The notes under the pieces were generated by a model. It was not told the origin of the DNA. It was given only the letters and a program-made list of their open reading frames with translations, and did not search any database. A stretch of 64,000 nt of DNA from Microbacterium paraoxydans (GTDB taxonomy: Bacteria; Actinomycetota; Actinomycetes; Actinomycetales; Microbacteriaceae): the NCBI RefSeq assembly GCF_019056515.1, contig NZ_CP064873.1, positions 372,001-436,000 of the forward strand, written 5' to 3'. Of the stretch, positions 52,539 through 61,966 are shown piece by piece (the stretch's first letter is position 1; every line of letters starts with the position of its first letter). The position numbers were made by a program, and so were the translations under genes.

Positions 52539-53101
52539 GCGATTCACCCGAAGCGATCCGCGCCGACATCGAGCGGACCCGAGCGGAGTTCGGCAGGGAC
52601 GTCGACGCCCTCGCCGACAAGGTCACCCCCTCGAAGGTCGTGCACCGGCAGACGCAGAAGATGAAGGGCGCCGTGCGCTCGGCGGTCGACCGTGTCATGG
52701 GCGCCGCCGACGACGCCGGGGACCGATTGGGGGACGCCTCCTCCTCGGTCGCCGACGCCGGACGGCACACCGTGGCCAAGGCGCAGGGCAATCCGCTGGC
52801 GGTGGGGCTCATGGCCTTCGCTGCGGGGCTCGTCGTGGCCGCCGTCATCCCCGCCTCCTCGAAGGAGAAGGAACTGGCCGAGGACATCAAGGAGAAGGCG
52901 CAGCCTCTCGTCGACGAGGCGACCGACGTCGCCAAGACCATCGGCCAGGATCTCAAGGAGCCGGCGCAGGAGGCCTTCGCCACCGTCAAGGACGAGGCCG
53001 CCGGTGCCGCCGCCCACGTCCGTGACGACGCGACCCACGCGGTCGACGAGGTCAAGAGCAGCGCGCAGGACGCCCGCGACAACGTCGCCGGCGGGAACTG
53101 A
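52535..53101 (+). CDS. DUF3618 family protein
   Basis: A 188-residue DUF3618 protein. The N-terminal SPEAIRADIERTRAEFGRDVDALADKV region (residues 4-30) is the domain itself; a single membrane helix lies near 86-105 (LAVGLMAFAAGLVVAAVI). The second half is Ala/Lys/Asp-rich amphipathic helix similar in style to the first gene of the cluster. It usually travels with holin-X genes, as here. Function unknown. Confidence 0.87.
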   Translation: MSDSPEAIRADIERTRAEFGRDVDALADKVTPSKVVHRQTQKMKGAVRSAVDRVMGAADDAGDRLGDASSSVADAGRHTVAKAQGNPLAVGLMAFAAGLVVAAVIPASSKEKELAEDIKEKAQPLVDEATDVAKTIGQDLKEPAQEAFATVKDEAAGAAAHVRDDATHAVDEVKSSAQDARDNVAGGN

Positions 53102-53122
53102 TCCCCGCGCACCCGCCACAGG

Positions 53123-53156
53123 AAGGGCCCGGTCCGATCCGTCGGACCGGGCCCTT
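53123..53156. terminator. Bidirectional hairpin terminator
   Basis: Perfect 15-base arms AAGGGCCCGGTCCGA (53123-53137) and complement (53142-53156) with a TCCG loop, between the convergent DUF3618 and LAxTG-protein genes. Confidence 0.9.
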
Positions 53157-53174
53157 CGCGTGCCGCGGGCCGGG

Positions 53175-54731
53175 TCAGGTCTCGATGCCGGTGCGTCCCG
53201 GTGCGGAGTCTGCGCGGGTCCGGACGCGCCGGCTGAGCAGGACCCCCGCCGCGAGGGCCAGCACCGCCCCGGCGGCGAGTCCGATCAGGCCGCCGGCGTC
53301 GCCGCCGGTGGCCGCGAGGCCCCGGGAGGGGGGAGCGGGCGGCGTCGCGGGAGCCGAGGGGGAGGGCGGCTCGACCGTGGCCGGCGGCGTGGTCGGGGAC
53401 GGCGGGGAGAGCGTGGTCGGGTTACGCAGCTCGACGGTCACGACGGAATCCGCGCTGATCGTGAGCTGTGCGCCTCCGTCGGTCGCGGTCACCCCGTCGC
53501 CGGTGAACTGCGGGCTTCCCCACACGACGCCGGGGACGGCATCGGCGCGGTGCTCGGACAGCGTCACGACCGCTCCGACCGGGATCCGCCCGACGGCGTG
53601 TGCGGTTCCGTCCGCGGGCAGCGTGAGTGTGCCGGTCACCGGGCCGTCCGCCATGGGGTAGGAGTAGTCGACGGCGAACGTCGCATCGGCCGGGACGAGG
53701 GGTGCCCCCTCGCCGACGATCCGTTTCGCGACCGAGAACCCGCCGCGCCCGTCCCCTTCGCCGTCGCCGCCCGCCACGCTCGCGGTCACGGTCGCCGTGG
53801 TGGTGGTGACGCTCGATCCGGAGACGGTGTTCGCGAACTCCTGGCCGTTGTGCGCATCCGCCGGCAGCGCGGTCTGATACGACAGCCGATACAGGCGGTC
53901 GGCCTGCGCCGGCGCCGTGAGCTCCACGGTGAACGACGAGCCGGCGTCGCCCGGCGTGAGGACGAAGTCCGACCCCGCCGAGAGCGGCTGGAAGTCCGCC
54001 GCGTCGAACAGGCCGCCTGCCCACGCGTCGGTCGCGACCGAGCCGATCGCCACGGTGTCGGGCAGCAGGTTCAGTCCCGGGGTCGCGGTGTCCGTGAGGG
54101 TCGGGCGTTCTCCACCGAGCAGTCGTCCGGGGACCCAGATGTACCACTCGATCGTCCCGTCGGTTGTCTGCACGCCCGACTTGGTCGCATCCGTCGGCAC
54201 CGGCTCCGGGCGCTGGGGGCCCACGCTGCCGCCGGGGATCTCCACGGTGATCGGACCACCGTTCCCGGTGGTGAACGTCACGGTGTCCTCCTCGGTGGTC
54301 TCCTCCGCCTTCATCTGGAAGAACAGGGTGCCGTGGACGTTGTCATGCGTGAGGACGTAGTCGCTCAGCGTGCAGGCGATGGCGGTCGCCGCGACGGTGC
54401 AGGTGCCGACGGTCGCGCCGGCGGGGTCCCGCAGGGGGAACGTCGCAGCCACCCCGACGAAGCGGGGCGTCGTGGGAAAGGCGAGCGAGAAGGTGTCCCC
54501 CGGTTGCGCGCTGTCCGGAACGGCCCAGGTGGCCTCGAGTCGGAGGGTGTCGTACAGGTGGATGCCGCCTGTCGGTTCCACCACCGTCACCGCCGTGATG
54601 GCATCCAGCTCCGCCGCCTGCGCCGTCGGCGGCATCGCGAGCCCGACCAGGGCCAGGAGGGCGACGGCGCTGCTCGCCACGCCCCGGCTTCGCCTGCGTC
54701 GTCGCTCCGTTCTCTTCTTCTGTATGCGCAC
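53175..54731 (-). CDS. LAxTG sortase-anchored surface protein with repeated beta-sandwich domains
   Basis: A 518-residue exported wall protein. After an Arg-rich start (QKKRTERRRRRSRG) comes a signal peptide ending near PPTAQAAE. Two adhesin-like beta-sandwich domains fill about 30-310, a DUF5979/SpaA-like domain 325-430, then a Pro/Ser/Thr linker, the sorting motif LAATG at about 472-476, a membrane helix and tail RRVRTR. LAxTG suits class E sortases of high-GC actinobacteria. GTG 54731 is chosen for its AGGAG site; GTG 54761 is possible. Binding partner unknown. Confidence 0.84.
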   Translation of the reverse strand: MRIQKKRTERRRRRSRGVASSAVALLALVGLAMPPTAQAAELDAITAVTVVEPTGGIHLYDTLRLEATWAVPDSAQPGDTFSLAFPTTPRFVGVAATFPLRDPAGATVGTCTVAATAIACTLSDYVLTHDNVHGTLFFQMKAEETTEEDTVTFTTGNGGPITVEIPGGSVGPQRPEPVPTDATKSGVQTTDGTIEWYIWVPGRLLGGERPTLTDTATPGLNLLPDTVAIGSVATDAWAGGLFDAADFQPLSAGSDFVLTPGDAGSSFTVELTAPAQADRLYRLSYQTALPADAHNGQEFANTVSGSSVTTTTATVTASVAGGDGEGDGRGGFSVAKRIVGEGAPLVPADATFAVDYSYPMADGPVTGTLTLPADGTAHAVGRIPVGAVVTLSEHRADAVPGVVWGSPQFTGDGVTATDGGAQLTISADSVVTVELRNPTTLSPPSPTTPPATVEPPSPSAPATPPAPPSRGLAATGGDAGGLIGLAAGAVLALAAGVLLSRRVRTRADSAPGRTGIET

Positions 54732-54912
54732 AGTCCACGTCTCCTGTTCTTTCCGGGACACCCGGTCGTCGAGCCCGCCCGATTCGCCGACAGACTCTCA
54801 CATACGCGGATGATTACGCTACAGATGAGGACGGTTCGGTATCACTCGATCCGCCCCGCGCTCGAAGCGGGCCGCGAGCCGACGGGGCGCCCGCGGGCGG
54901 TAGGCTGTTCGA

Positions 54913-56025
54913 GTGGCTGCCTCCCCCACCAACCCCTATTCCGAAGCCGGCGTCGACACCGCGGCGGGTGACCTCGCCGTCGAACTGATGAAGTCGTCCG
55001 TGCGCGCGACGCACGGCCCCGAGGTGCTCGGCGGTGTCGGCGGTTTCGCCGGTCTGTTCGACGCCAGCGCCCTGCGCGACTTCCGGCGTCCGCTGCTCGC
55101 GACCAGCACCGACGGCGTCGGCACCAAGGTCGCCATCGCGCAGGCCATCGACAAGCACGACACGATCGGCCAGGACCTGGTCGGCATGGTCGTCGACGAC
55201 ATCGTCGTCGTGGGCGCGAAGCCCCTGTTCATGACCGACTACATCGCCTGCGGCAAGGTCGTCCCCCAGCGGATCGCCGACATCGTGCGCGGCATCGCCG
55301 AGGCGTGCGCCGCGACGGGCACCGCGCTCGTCGGCGGCGAGACGGCGGAGCACCCCGGTCTCCTGGGCCCTCGTGACTACGACGTCGCCGGCGCGGCGAC
55401 GGGAGTGGTCGAGGCCGACGCCATCCTCGGCGCGGAGCGCGTGCAGGACGGCGATGCGGTCATCGCGGTCGCCTCCAGCGGCCTGCACTCCAACGGCTAC
55501 TCGCTCGTGCGCCACATCATCACCCGAGCCGGGATCTCCTACGGCGACAACGCCGCAGACTTCGGTTCGACCTGGGGCGAGGCTCTGCTCGAGCCCACGC
55601 GCCTCTACACGCTGCCGCTGCTGCGCCTGATCGAGGCCTCCGGCGGGGTCCACGCGCTGAGCCACGTCACCGGCGGCGGCATCGCGGCGAACCTCGCGCG
55701 CGTACTCCCCCAGGGAAGCTGGGTCGAGGTCGACCGCAGCACCTGGTCGCCGAGCCCGGTGTTCCGCGTGCTGAGCGACATCGCCGGTTCCACGCTGGAA
55801 TCCGCCGAGGGCACCTGGAACCTCGGCATCGGATTCCTCGCCGTGGTGGCGGCGGACAGGACGGACGCCGCGATCGCGGCGCTGAACGCCGAGGGCATGC
55901 CCTCCTGGCAGGTCGGCACGGTGGGCTTCGGCCCGCGTCCGGCCGGTGAATTCGAACAGGGCGCCAAGGGCGTCGATGGTGGAGCAGTGCGCCTCGTCGG
56001 CGCCTACGCGGACGGAGCGAAGTAA
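54913..56025 (+). CDS. purM: AIR synthase
   Basis: A 370-residue phosphoribosylformylglycinamidine cyclo-ligase, step five of purine synthesis. Landmarks are YSEAGVDTAAGD, LLATSTDGVGTKVAIA and GGETAEHPG. A -10 TAGGCT (54901-54906) stands exactly six bases before the GTG start, so it is probably leaderless. Six bases separate it from purF. Confidence 0.96.
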   Translation: MAASPTNPYSEAGVDTAAGDLAVELMKSSVRATHGPEVLGGVGGFAGLFDASALRDFRRPLLATSTDGVGTKVAIAQAIDKHDTIGQDLVGMVVDDIVVVGAKPLFMTDYIACGKVVPQRIADIVRGIAEACAATGTALVGGETAEHPGLLGPRDYDVAGAATGVVEADAILGAERVQDGDAVIAVASSGLHSNGYSLVRHIITRAGISYGDNAADFGSTWGEALLEPTRLYTLPLLRLIEASGGVHALSHVTGGGIAANLARVLPQGSWVEVDRSTWSPSPVFRVLSDIAGSTLESAEGTWNLGIGFLAVVAADRTDAAIAALNAEGMPSWQVGTVGFGPRPAGEFEQGAKGVDGGAVRLVGAYADGAK

Positions 56026-56031
56026 GAGCCC

Positions 56032-57504
56032 ATGTGCGGCATCGTCGGAATGGTGGGCTCTGCCCCGGTCAATCAGGACATCTACGACGCCCTCCTGCTG
56101 CTGCAGCATCGCGGGCAGGACGCGACGGGTATCGCCACCGCCGAGGCGAACGGCGTCATGCACAATGCCAAGGCCCAGGGGATGGTGCGCGAGGCGTTCC
56201 GCACCCGCGACATGCGCGGACTGCTGGGCAACGTCGGTCTCGGCCACGTCCGCTACGCCACCAAGGGCACCGCGTCCAGTGAAGAGGAGATGCAGCCGTT
56301 CTACGTGAACGCGCCCTACGGCATCATCCTCATCCACAACGGCAATCTCACGAACACGCGCGAGCTCGCCGCCGACATGGCGCAGCGCGACCGTCGGCAC
56401 CTGAACTCGTCCAGCGACACCGAGCTGCTGCTCAACGTGCTCGCCGGTGAGTTGCAGGCCACGACCTCCACGGTCGACCTCGACCCGGACCGGATCTTCG
56501 AGGCCGTCGCCCGCACGCATGACCGCATCGAGGGCGCGTACGCGGTGATCGCCGTCATCGCCAACTACGGCCTGCTCGCGTTCCGCGATCCGTTCGGCAT
56601 CCGTCCGCTGATCCTGGGCCGCCGCCCTTCCACGGTCCCCGGAGCCGAGGGCAAGGACGAGTGGGTCGTGGCGAGCGAGTCCCTCGTGCTGGAGAACGGC
56701 GACTACGAGGTCGTGCGCGAGGTCGAGCCCGGCGAGGCCGTGTTCATCACGAACGAGGGCGAGCTGTTCACGAAGCAGTGCGCCACCGAGACGCACCTCG
56801 CACCCTGCGCCTTCGAGTACGTCTACCTCGCTCGTCCCGACTCCGTCATGAACGGCATCTCGGTGTACGAGTCCCGCCTGCGGATGGGCGACAAGCTCGC
56901 CGACACGATCGCGAAGCACGTGCCGATGGACAAGATCGACGTGGTCATGCCGATCCCCGACTCGTCCCGTCCCGCGGCCATGGAGGTCGCCCGCAAGCTC
57001 GGCATCGAGTACCGCGAGGGCTTCTACAAGAACCGCTACGTCGGCCGCACCTTCATCATGCCGGGGCAGGCGGTGCGCAAGAAGAGCGTCCGTCAGAAGC
57101 TCAACGCCATGTCGACGGAGTTCCAGGGCAAGAACGTGCTGCTGATCGACGACTCCATCGTGCGCGGCACCACCTCGAAGGAGATCATCCAGATGGCCCG
57201 GGATGCCGGAGCCGCCTCGGTGACCTTCGCCTCCGCCGCCCCGCCCGTCCGGCACCCGCACGTGTACGGCATCAATATGCCCTCGCGGCACGAGCTCATC
57301 GCCCACGGCCGCACGATCCCCGAGATCGCGGAGGAGCTGGGCTGCGACCACCTCGTGTACCAGGAGGTCGACGACCTGAAGGCCGCGATCACCGAAGGTT
57401 CCGTACTGGAAGACCTCGACATGAGCTGCTTCGACGGCCGCTACGTCACCGGCACCGTCACCGACGAGTACCTCGCCTGGGTGGAGGGGTCGCAGACCTC
57501 TTGA
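56032..57504 (+). CDS. purF: Amidophosphoribosyltransferase
   Basis: A 490-residue enzyme for the first committed step of purine synthesis, making phosphoribosylamine from PRPP and glutamine. MCGIVGMVG places the nucleophile at Cys2 after Met removal. The PRPP loop is VLLIDDSIVRGTTSKEI. Length and the RDPFGIRPLILGRR segment are standard. It sits with purM and overlaps the MFS gene stop-start by one base. Confidence 0.96.
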   Translation: MCGIVGMVGSAPVNQDIYDALLLLQHRGQDATGIATAEANGVMHNAKAQGMVREAFRTRDMRGLLGNVGLGHVRYATKGTASSEEEMQPFYVNAPYGIILIHNGNLTNTRELAADMAQRDRRHLNSSSDTELLLNVLAGELQATTSTVDLDPDRIFEAVARTHDRIEGAYAVIAVIANYGLLAFRDPFGIRPLILGRRPSTVPGAEGKDEWVVASESLVLENGDYEVVREVEPGEAVFITNEGELFTKQCATETHLAPCAFEYVYLARPDSVMNGISVYESRLRMGDKLADTIAKHVPMDKIDVVMPIPDSSRPAAMEVARKLGIEYREGFYKNRYVGRTFIMPGQAVRKKSVRQKLNAMSTEFQGKNVLLIDDSIVRGTTSKEIIQMARDAGAASVTFASAAPPVRHPHVYGINMPSRHELIAHGRTIPEIAEELGCDHLVYQEVDDLKAAITEGSVLEDLDMSCFDGRYVTGTVTDEYLAWVEGSQTS

Positions 57505-58826
57505 TGTCCGGGTCCCTGAGCTCGCCGCAGGGCCGACCCCTCTGGCAGGGGCGCGCCCTCGCGTTGATCGGGATCGTGCTGGTCGCGTTCTCGCTGCGGT
57601 CGGCGGTCGCCTCGCTCTCTCCTGTCCTCGACCACGTCGCCGAGGACTTCCCGGTGGCCCCCGTGATCGTGGGGCTGATCGGCGCGGCTCCGCCCGTCTG
57701 CTTCGCGCTGTTCGGACTGCTGACCCCGCTGTTCGAGCGCCGGTTCGGGCTGGAGCGGATGGCGGTCGTGGCGATCGTGCTGATGGCGGCGGGCATGCTG
57801 CTGCGCGGCCTCGCCCCCGACTCCTGGAGTCTGCTGGCCGCGACCGCCGTCGTGTTCGCCGGTGTGGGATCGGGCAACGTCCTGCTGCCGCCGCTGGTCA
57901 AGAAGTACTTCGCCGACCGGCTCGGCGTCATGATGACCGCATACTCCACGACGCTCGCGGTCTCGACCTTCCTCCCGCCGCTGGTCGCCGTCCCCGTCGC
58001 CGACTCGCTCGGGTGGCGGATCTCGCTGGGTATGTGGGGCGTGGTGGCCGCCCTCGCGCTCGTGCCCTGGGTCACGCTGCTGGTGCGCTCCCGCGGCGAC
58101 GACCGCGCGGTGCCGACGGAGCTCCTGGTTCCCGACCCCACCGACGGCGTGGACGATGTGCGCGACGCGGTCGCCGCCTCGACCGGGCCGATCACGACGC
58201 AGTCGGCGAGCCCCCGCGTCTTCGGCCGGCTCTGGCGGCTGCCGTTGGCGTGGGCCCTCGCGCTCGTGTTCGGCACGTCGTCGACCATGGCCTACGTCGC
58301 CTTCGCCTGGCTGCCCACCATCCTCGTCGACCTCGGTGGCGTGACCCCGGCGACCGCCGGCTTCCTGCTCTCGCTCTTCGCCCTCGTCGGACTGCCCTGC
58401 TCCATGCTCGTGCCGGTGCTCGTCGTGCGGTTCCAGGCCACCCGCCCGCTGTTCTTCGTGGCCGTGGTGGCCGGTCTCGTCGGGCTCGCCGGTCTCCTGC
58501 TCTTCCCGACCGTCGCGCTGCCGCTGTGGGTGGCGATCTTCGGGCTCACCGCGATCATGTTCCCGCTGAGCCTCGTGCTCCTGAGCATCCGGGCCCGTAC
58601 GCCGGAGAGCGCGGTCGCCCTCAGCGGCTTCGTGCAGAGCATCGGCTACGCGATCGCGGCGGTGTTCCCGCTCCTCGTCGGCCTTCTCCACGACACCAGC
58701 GGAGGGTGGCAGGTGCCGCTTCTCGTGGTGGCAGGGGTGCTGGTCGTCTCGGTGCCCGCGGGCATCATCGCCGGTCGCCGCCGCACGATCGAGGACGAGT
58801 GGGAGCGGCGTCACGGCCGCTGGTGA
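57504..58826 (+). CDS. MFS transporter, CynX/NimT family
   Basis: A 440-residue 12-helix major facilitator. The first helix LIGIVLVAFSLRSAVASLSP and the absence of a typical drug-exporter motif C suggest the CynX/NimT (cyanate/nitroimidazole-type) branch. Its ATG overlaps the purF stop by one base, so it is in the purMF transcript. A nucleobase or purine-analogue substrate would suit that context but is not proven. Confidence 0.87.
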   Translation: MSGSLSSPQGRPLWQGRALALIGIVLVAFSLRSAVASLSPVLDHVAEDFPVAPVIVGLIGAAPPVCFALFGLLTPLFERRFGLERMAVVAIVLMAAGMLLRGLAPDSWSLLAATAVVFAGVGSGNVLLPPLVKKYFADRLGVMMTAYSTTLAVSTFLPPLVAVPVADSLGWRISLGMWGVVAALALVPWVTLLVRSRGDDRAVPTELLVPDPTDGVDDVRDAVAASTGPITTQSASPRVFGRLWRLPLAWALALVFGTSSTMAYVAFAWLPTILVDLGGVTPATAGFLLSLFALVGLPCSMLVPVLVVRFQATRPLFFVAVVAGLVGLAGLLLFPTVALPLWVAIFGLTAIMFPLSLVLLSIRARTPESAVALSGFVQSIGYAIAAVFPLLVGLLHDTSGGWQVPLLVVAGVLVVSVPAGIIAGRRRTIEDEWERRHGRW

Positions 58827-58835
58827 CGATGGCCG

Positions 58836-59870
58836 TCAGCGCGTGACGCGAGGCGGCGCGGTCGAGGAGCGCACGATGAGCTGCGGGTCGGTGGAGGGCA
58901 TCTCGCCGACCGGGTCGTGGCCCTCGATCTGGGTGATGAGCCGCAGCGCGGCGGCGCGGCCCATGGCCTCGAACGGCTGACGGACGGTGGTCAGGGCGGG
59001 GGAGGCGTAGGCGGCGAGGGCGATGTCGTCGACGCTCACGACGGAGATGTCCTCCGGCACGCTGCGCCCCGCCTCATGCAGGGCGCGGATGAGGCCGAAC
59101 GCCATCTCGTCGCTGCTGACGAAGACCGCGGTCGCCTCGGGGATCGCGGCGATCGTGCGGCCCGCCCGGTACCCGGACTCCGGGGTCCAGTCCGCCGGGA
59201 TCACGGGCGGCGGGACGATGCCGCGCTCGCGGAGCGTCTGCTCCCAGGCCTCGCTGCGCTGCTGCGTCTCCGTCCAGTAGTCGTCGCCGGAGACATGCCA
59301 CACGGTCTCGTGGCCGAGGTCGAGGAGATGCTCCACGGCGAGGCGGGCGATCGCGCGCTGGTCGACCGCGAGCGGGGCGTCCTCCTCGAGGGAGGTGCGC
59401 TCACTCCGGGTGGCGGGCGTCCGTTCGGTACGCGCCCGCATCGCCGGCGTGTCCAGGGCGATCGGAACACCGAGGATGATGCCCTCCGCGCCCTGCCGCT
59501 CCAGGCGATCGAAGGCCTCGAGGAACGCGTCGTCCGAGGCGTGGTCGGCCACCGCCGCCGTGGTCACGGTGTAGCCGTTCGCCGCCGCGGCCTGCTGGAT
59601 GCCGACGCCGAGCGCGGCGGAGGAGTAGCGATCGGTCGAGACCACGATCACGCCGAGCACACGGGTGCGGCCCGAGGCGAGCGACGCGGCGGCGGCGTGC
59701 ACCCGGTAGCCGAGCTCCTCGACCGCGGCGAGAACCCGTCGTGCGGTCTCCGGGCGGACGTTGTCCTGTCCGGACATCACGCGCGAGACGGTCTGGGTGG
59801 AGACGCCGGCGAGGCGGGCGACGTCGACCTGGCTGGGGGCGCGGTCGTCTTTCGGACGGCGAGGGGACAT
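58836..59870 (-). CDS. LacI family regulator of the GH35/GH101 locus
   Basis: A 344-residue LacI protein with head VDVARLAGVSTQTVSRVMSGQ and hinge AAASLASGRTRV. ATG 59870 is fixed by a -10 TACCAT (59882-59877, minus strand) exactly six bases upstream, a leaderless arrangement. It is divergent from the GH35 beta-galactosidase gene, and TGTTTGCGCAAACA-like dyads lie at the GH35 and GH101 promoters, so it likely controls both. A galactose-containing inducer is inferred. Its stop is nine bases from the MFS stop. Confidence 0.91.
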   Translation of the reverse strand: MSPRRPKDDRAPSQVDVARLAGVSTQTVSRVMSGQDNVRPETARRVLAAVEELGYRVHAAAASLASGRTRVLGVIVVSTDRYSSAALGVGIQQAAAANGYTVTTAAVADHASDDAFLEAFDRLERQGAEGIILGVPIALDTPAMRARTERTPATRSERTSLEEDAPLAVDQRAIARLAVEHLLDLGHETVWHVSGDDYWTETQQRSEAWEQTLRERGIVPPPVIPADWTPESGYRAGRTIAAIPEATAVFVSSDEMAFGLIRALHEAGRSVPEDISVVSVDDIALAAYASPALTTVRQPFEAMGRAAALRLITQIEGHDPVGEMPSTDPQLIVRSSTAPPRVTR

Positions 59871-59927
59871 GCCCCAATGGTAGCGATCCATCGGCGGAAA
59901 ACCAGGGAGCGCGGACATCGGCGATGC

Positions 59928-59946
59928 GATAATGTGAACGCAAACA
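59928..59946 (+). promoter_or_regulatory. GH35 promoter with LacI-type operator
   Basis: A -10 GATAAT (59928-59933) runs directly into TGTGAACGCAAACA (59933-59946), an imperfect dyad with the TGT..CG..ACA frame of LacI sites. Its GCAAACA half also occurs at both sites before the GH101 gene. The ATG follows 17 bases later with GGGAG as ribosome site. Confidence 0.65.
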
Positions 59947-59963
59947 ATTCAGCTGGGAGTGCA

Positions 59964-61781
59964 ATGTCCGACCTTCTCGCCGCGGCTTCCGACGGCTTCT
60001 CCACCGCCGTCGCCGCGCCGACAGACGCCGCTGCCCCCGGCGCCCCCGCCCTGTCCTGGCGCGACGGGGAGATCCTCCGCGACGGTGCGCCGCACCGCAT
60101 CCTGTCGGGCTCGATCCACTATTTCCGCGTGCACCCGGACCAGTGGGAGGACCGCCTGCGCCGACTCGCCGCGATGGGCGCGAACACGGTCGACACCTAT
60201 GTCGCCTGGAACTTCCACGAACGGGTCGAAGGGGACATCCGCTTCGACGGCTGGCAGGACGTCGAGCGCTTCGTGCGGCTGGCCGGCGAGGTCGGCCTCG
60301 ACGTGTTCCTCCGGCCGAGCCCCTATATCTGCGCGGAGTGGTCCAACGGCGGTCTCCCCTTCTGGCTCACCGGGCGGGTCGCGGCGCTGCGGACGAGCGA
60401 CCCCGCGTTCCTCGCCGCCGTCGATGCCTGGTACGACGCGCTGCTTCCGCGGCTCGCGCCCCTGCAGGCCGCGTACGGCGGGCCGATCGTGGCGATCCAG
60501 ATCGAGAACGAGTACGGATCGTTCGGCAGCGACGCCGCCTACCTCGCCCACCTGCGTGACGGGCTCCGGCGACGGGGCATGGTGGAGATGCTGACGACGG
60601 CCGACGGGATCACTCCGGACATGATCGCGCACGGGAGCCTGCCGGGCGCGATGACGACGTTCACTTTCGGCACCGGGGTGCCGGTGGCGGCCTCCCTGCG
60701 TCGGCACGGGGAGGCGCTCATGTGCAGCGAGCTCTGGGGCGGCTGGTTCGACCACTGGGGCGAGCGGCACCATGTGCGGTCGGCGGACAGCATGGGCGGG
60801 ACGATCCGCGAGCTCCTCGACGAGGGCGGTTCGGTCAGCCTCTACATGGCGCACGGGGGCACCAACTTCGGCCTGTGGAACGGCGCGAACCACGACCTCG
60901 TGCTGCAGCCCACGGTGACCAGCTACGACTCCGACGCCCCGATCGGCGAGGACGGCACCCTCGGGGAGAAGTTCCATGCGCTTCGCGCGCTCTTCGCCCC
61001 CTTCCACGCGGACGAGCTGCCGCCGGTCCCCGACCAGCCGCGGCGGCAGTCCGCGGCGTCCGCGCCCCTGGAGCCGCGGGCGGCTCTGCTCGACGTGGTC
61101 CGGGCGACCCCTGCGGCGGGCGCGCTCTCGCCCCGTCCACTCACCTTCGAGCAGCTCGGGGCGGAGGACGGCCTAGTCGCCTACGAGGCCGACGTGTCGT
61201 TCCCCGACGAGGCGACACTGACCATCGATGGCCTGCACGATCGCGCGGTCGTCTTCCTCGACGACCGTCGCCTCGGTGTGCTCGAGCGGGACGGCGAGAC
61301 GTCTCTCGCTCTCCCCGTGGACGGCGGCTCCGGTCGGCTGACGCTCGTCGTCGAGAGCCTCGGACGCATCAACTACGGGCCGTACACCGGCGAGGGCAAG
61401 GGCATCATGCGCGGTGTGATGATCGGCCGCCGCCTTGTGAACGGCTGGACGCATCGCCTCCTGCCGCAGACGGCACCGGCGGCGGACGCCGCCGGGTCGG
61501 GCGGAAAGGACGGCCTCGCCGTCGTCGGGTTCGATATCGCTGAACCGCTGGACGCGTGGCTCGCCTTCCCCGGCGGCGGCAAGGGCATGGTGTGGCTGAA
61601 CGGATTCCTGCTCGGACGTTACTGGAGCGTGGGTCCGCAGGAGACGCTCTACGCCCCCGCGCCGCTGTGGCGTGCCGGGCGCAACGAGATCGTGGTGCTC
61701 GACACCGACGGCCTCGGGGCGACGGTGGAGATCCGGGAGGCGCCGTCCTTCGGGGAGACCGAGGAGTTCATCGGCTCCTGA
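59964..61781 (+). CDS. GH35 family beta-galactosidase
   Basis: A 605-residue family 35 beta-galactosidase. The barrel holds LSGSIHYFRVHPDQWEDRL in its first strands, acid/base Glu183 in IENEYGSFG and nucleophile Glu256 in CSELWGGWFDHWG. Two beta-sandwich domains follow after about 385. There is no signal peptide, so it is probably cytoplasmic. Members of GH35 often accept beta-1,3-linked galactose, which would suit galacto-N-biose set free by the neighbouring GH101; that is inference. Confidence 0.93.
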   Translation: MSDLLAAASDGFSTAVAAPTDAAAPGAPALSWRDGEILRDGAPHRILSGSIHYFRVHPDQWEDRLRRLAAMGANTVDTYVAWNFHERVEGDIRFDGWQDVERFVRLAGEVGLDVFLRPSPYICAEWSNGGLPFWLTGRVAALRTSDPAFLAAVDAWYDALLPRLAPLQAAYGGPIVAIQIENEYGSFGSDAAYLAHLRDGLRRRGMVEMLTTADGITPDMIAHGSLPGAMTTFTFGTGVPVAASLRRHGEALMCSELWGGWFDHWGERHHVRSADSMGGTIRELLDEGGSVSLYMAHGGTNFGLWNGANHDLVLQPTVTSYDSDAPIGEDGTLGEKFHALRALFAPFHADELPPVPDQPRRQSAASAPLEPRAALLDVVRATPAAGALSPRPLTFEQLGAEDGLVAYEADVSFPDEATLTIDGLHDRAVVFLDDRRLGVLERDGETSLALPVDGGSGRLTLVVESLGRINYGPYTGEGKGIMRGVMIGRRLVNGWTHRLLPQTAPAADAAGSGGKDGLAVVGFDIAEPLDAWLAFPGGGKGMVWLNGFLLGRYWSVGPQETLYAPAPLWRAGRNEIVVLDTDGLGATVEIREAPSFGETEEFIGS

Positions 61782-61817
61782 GCCGCACACGGGCCGCGGG
61801 TGATGACCTTCGGCCAA

Positions 61818-61887
61818 TGTTTGCGCATACTTCGCGTTCAACTCTTGTCTTAAGCCACACCCTCGCTCTACGGTGATAGCGCAAACA
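61818..61887 (+). promoter_or_regulatory. GH101 promoter flanked by two LacI-type operators
   Basis: TGTTTGCGCATACT (61818-61831) and TGATAGCGCAAACA (61874-61887) are half-conserved dyads of consensus TGTTTGCGCAAACA. Between them lie TTGTCT (61845-61850) and TACGGT (61869-61874), spaced 18 bases. Sites on both sides of the promoter suit LacI looping or steric repression. Confidence 0.68.
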
Positions 61888-61966
61888 TCGGTTCCGATCG
61901 ATGATCCACCTGCGGCGCATCGGGGCGTCCTTTCCTCCGGCCGTCGCACCGTTCGAGAGGCAAGAC

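Noticed and set aside
54732..54761. Ten-residue longer start for the LAxTG protein
   Set aside because: The downstream GTG 54731 has AGGAG at suitable spacing; the longer start cannot be excluded but is less supported.
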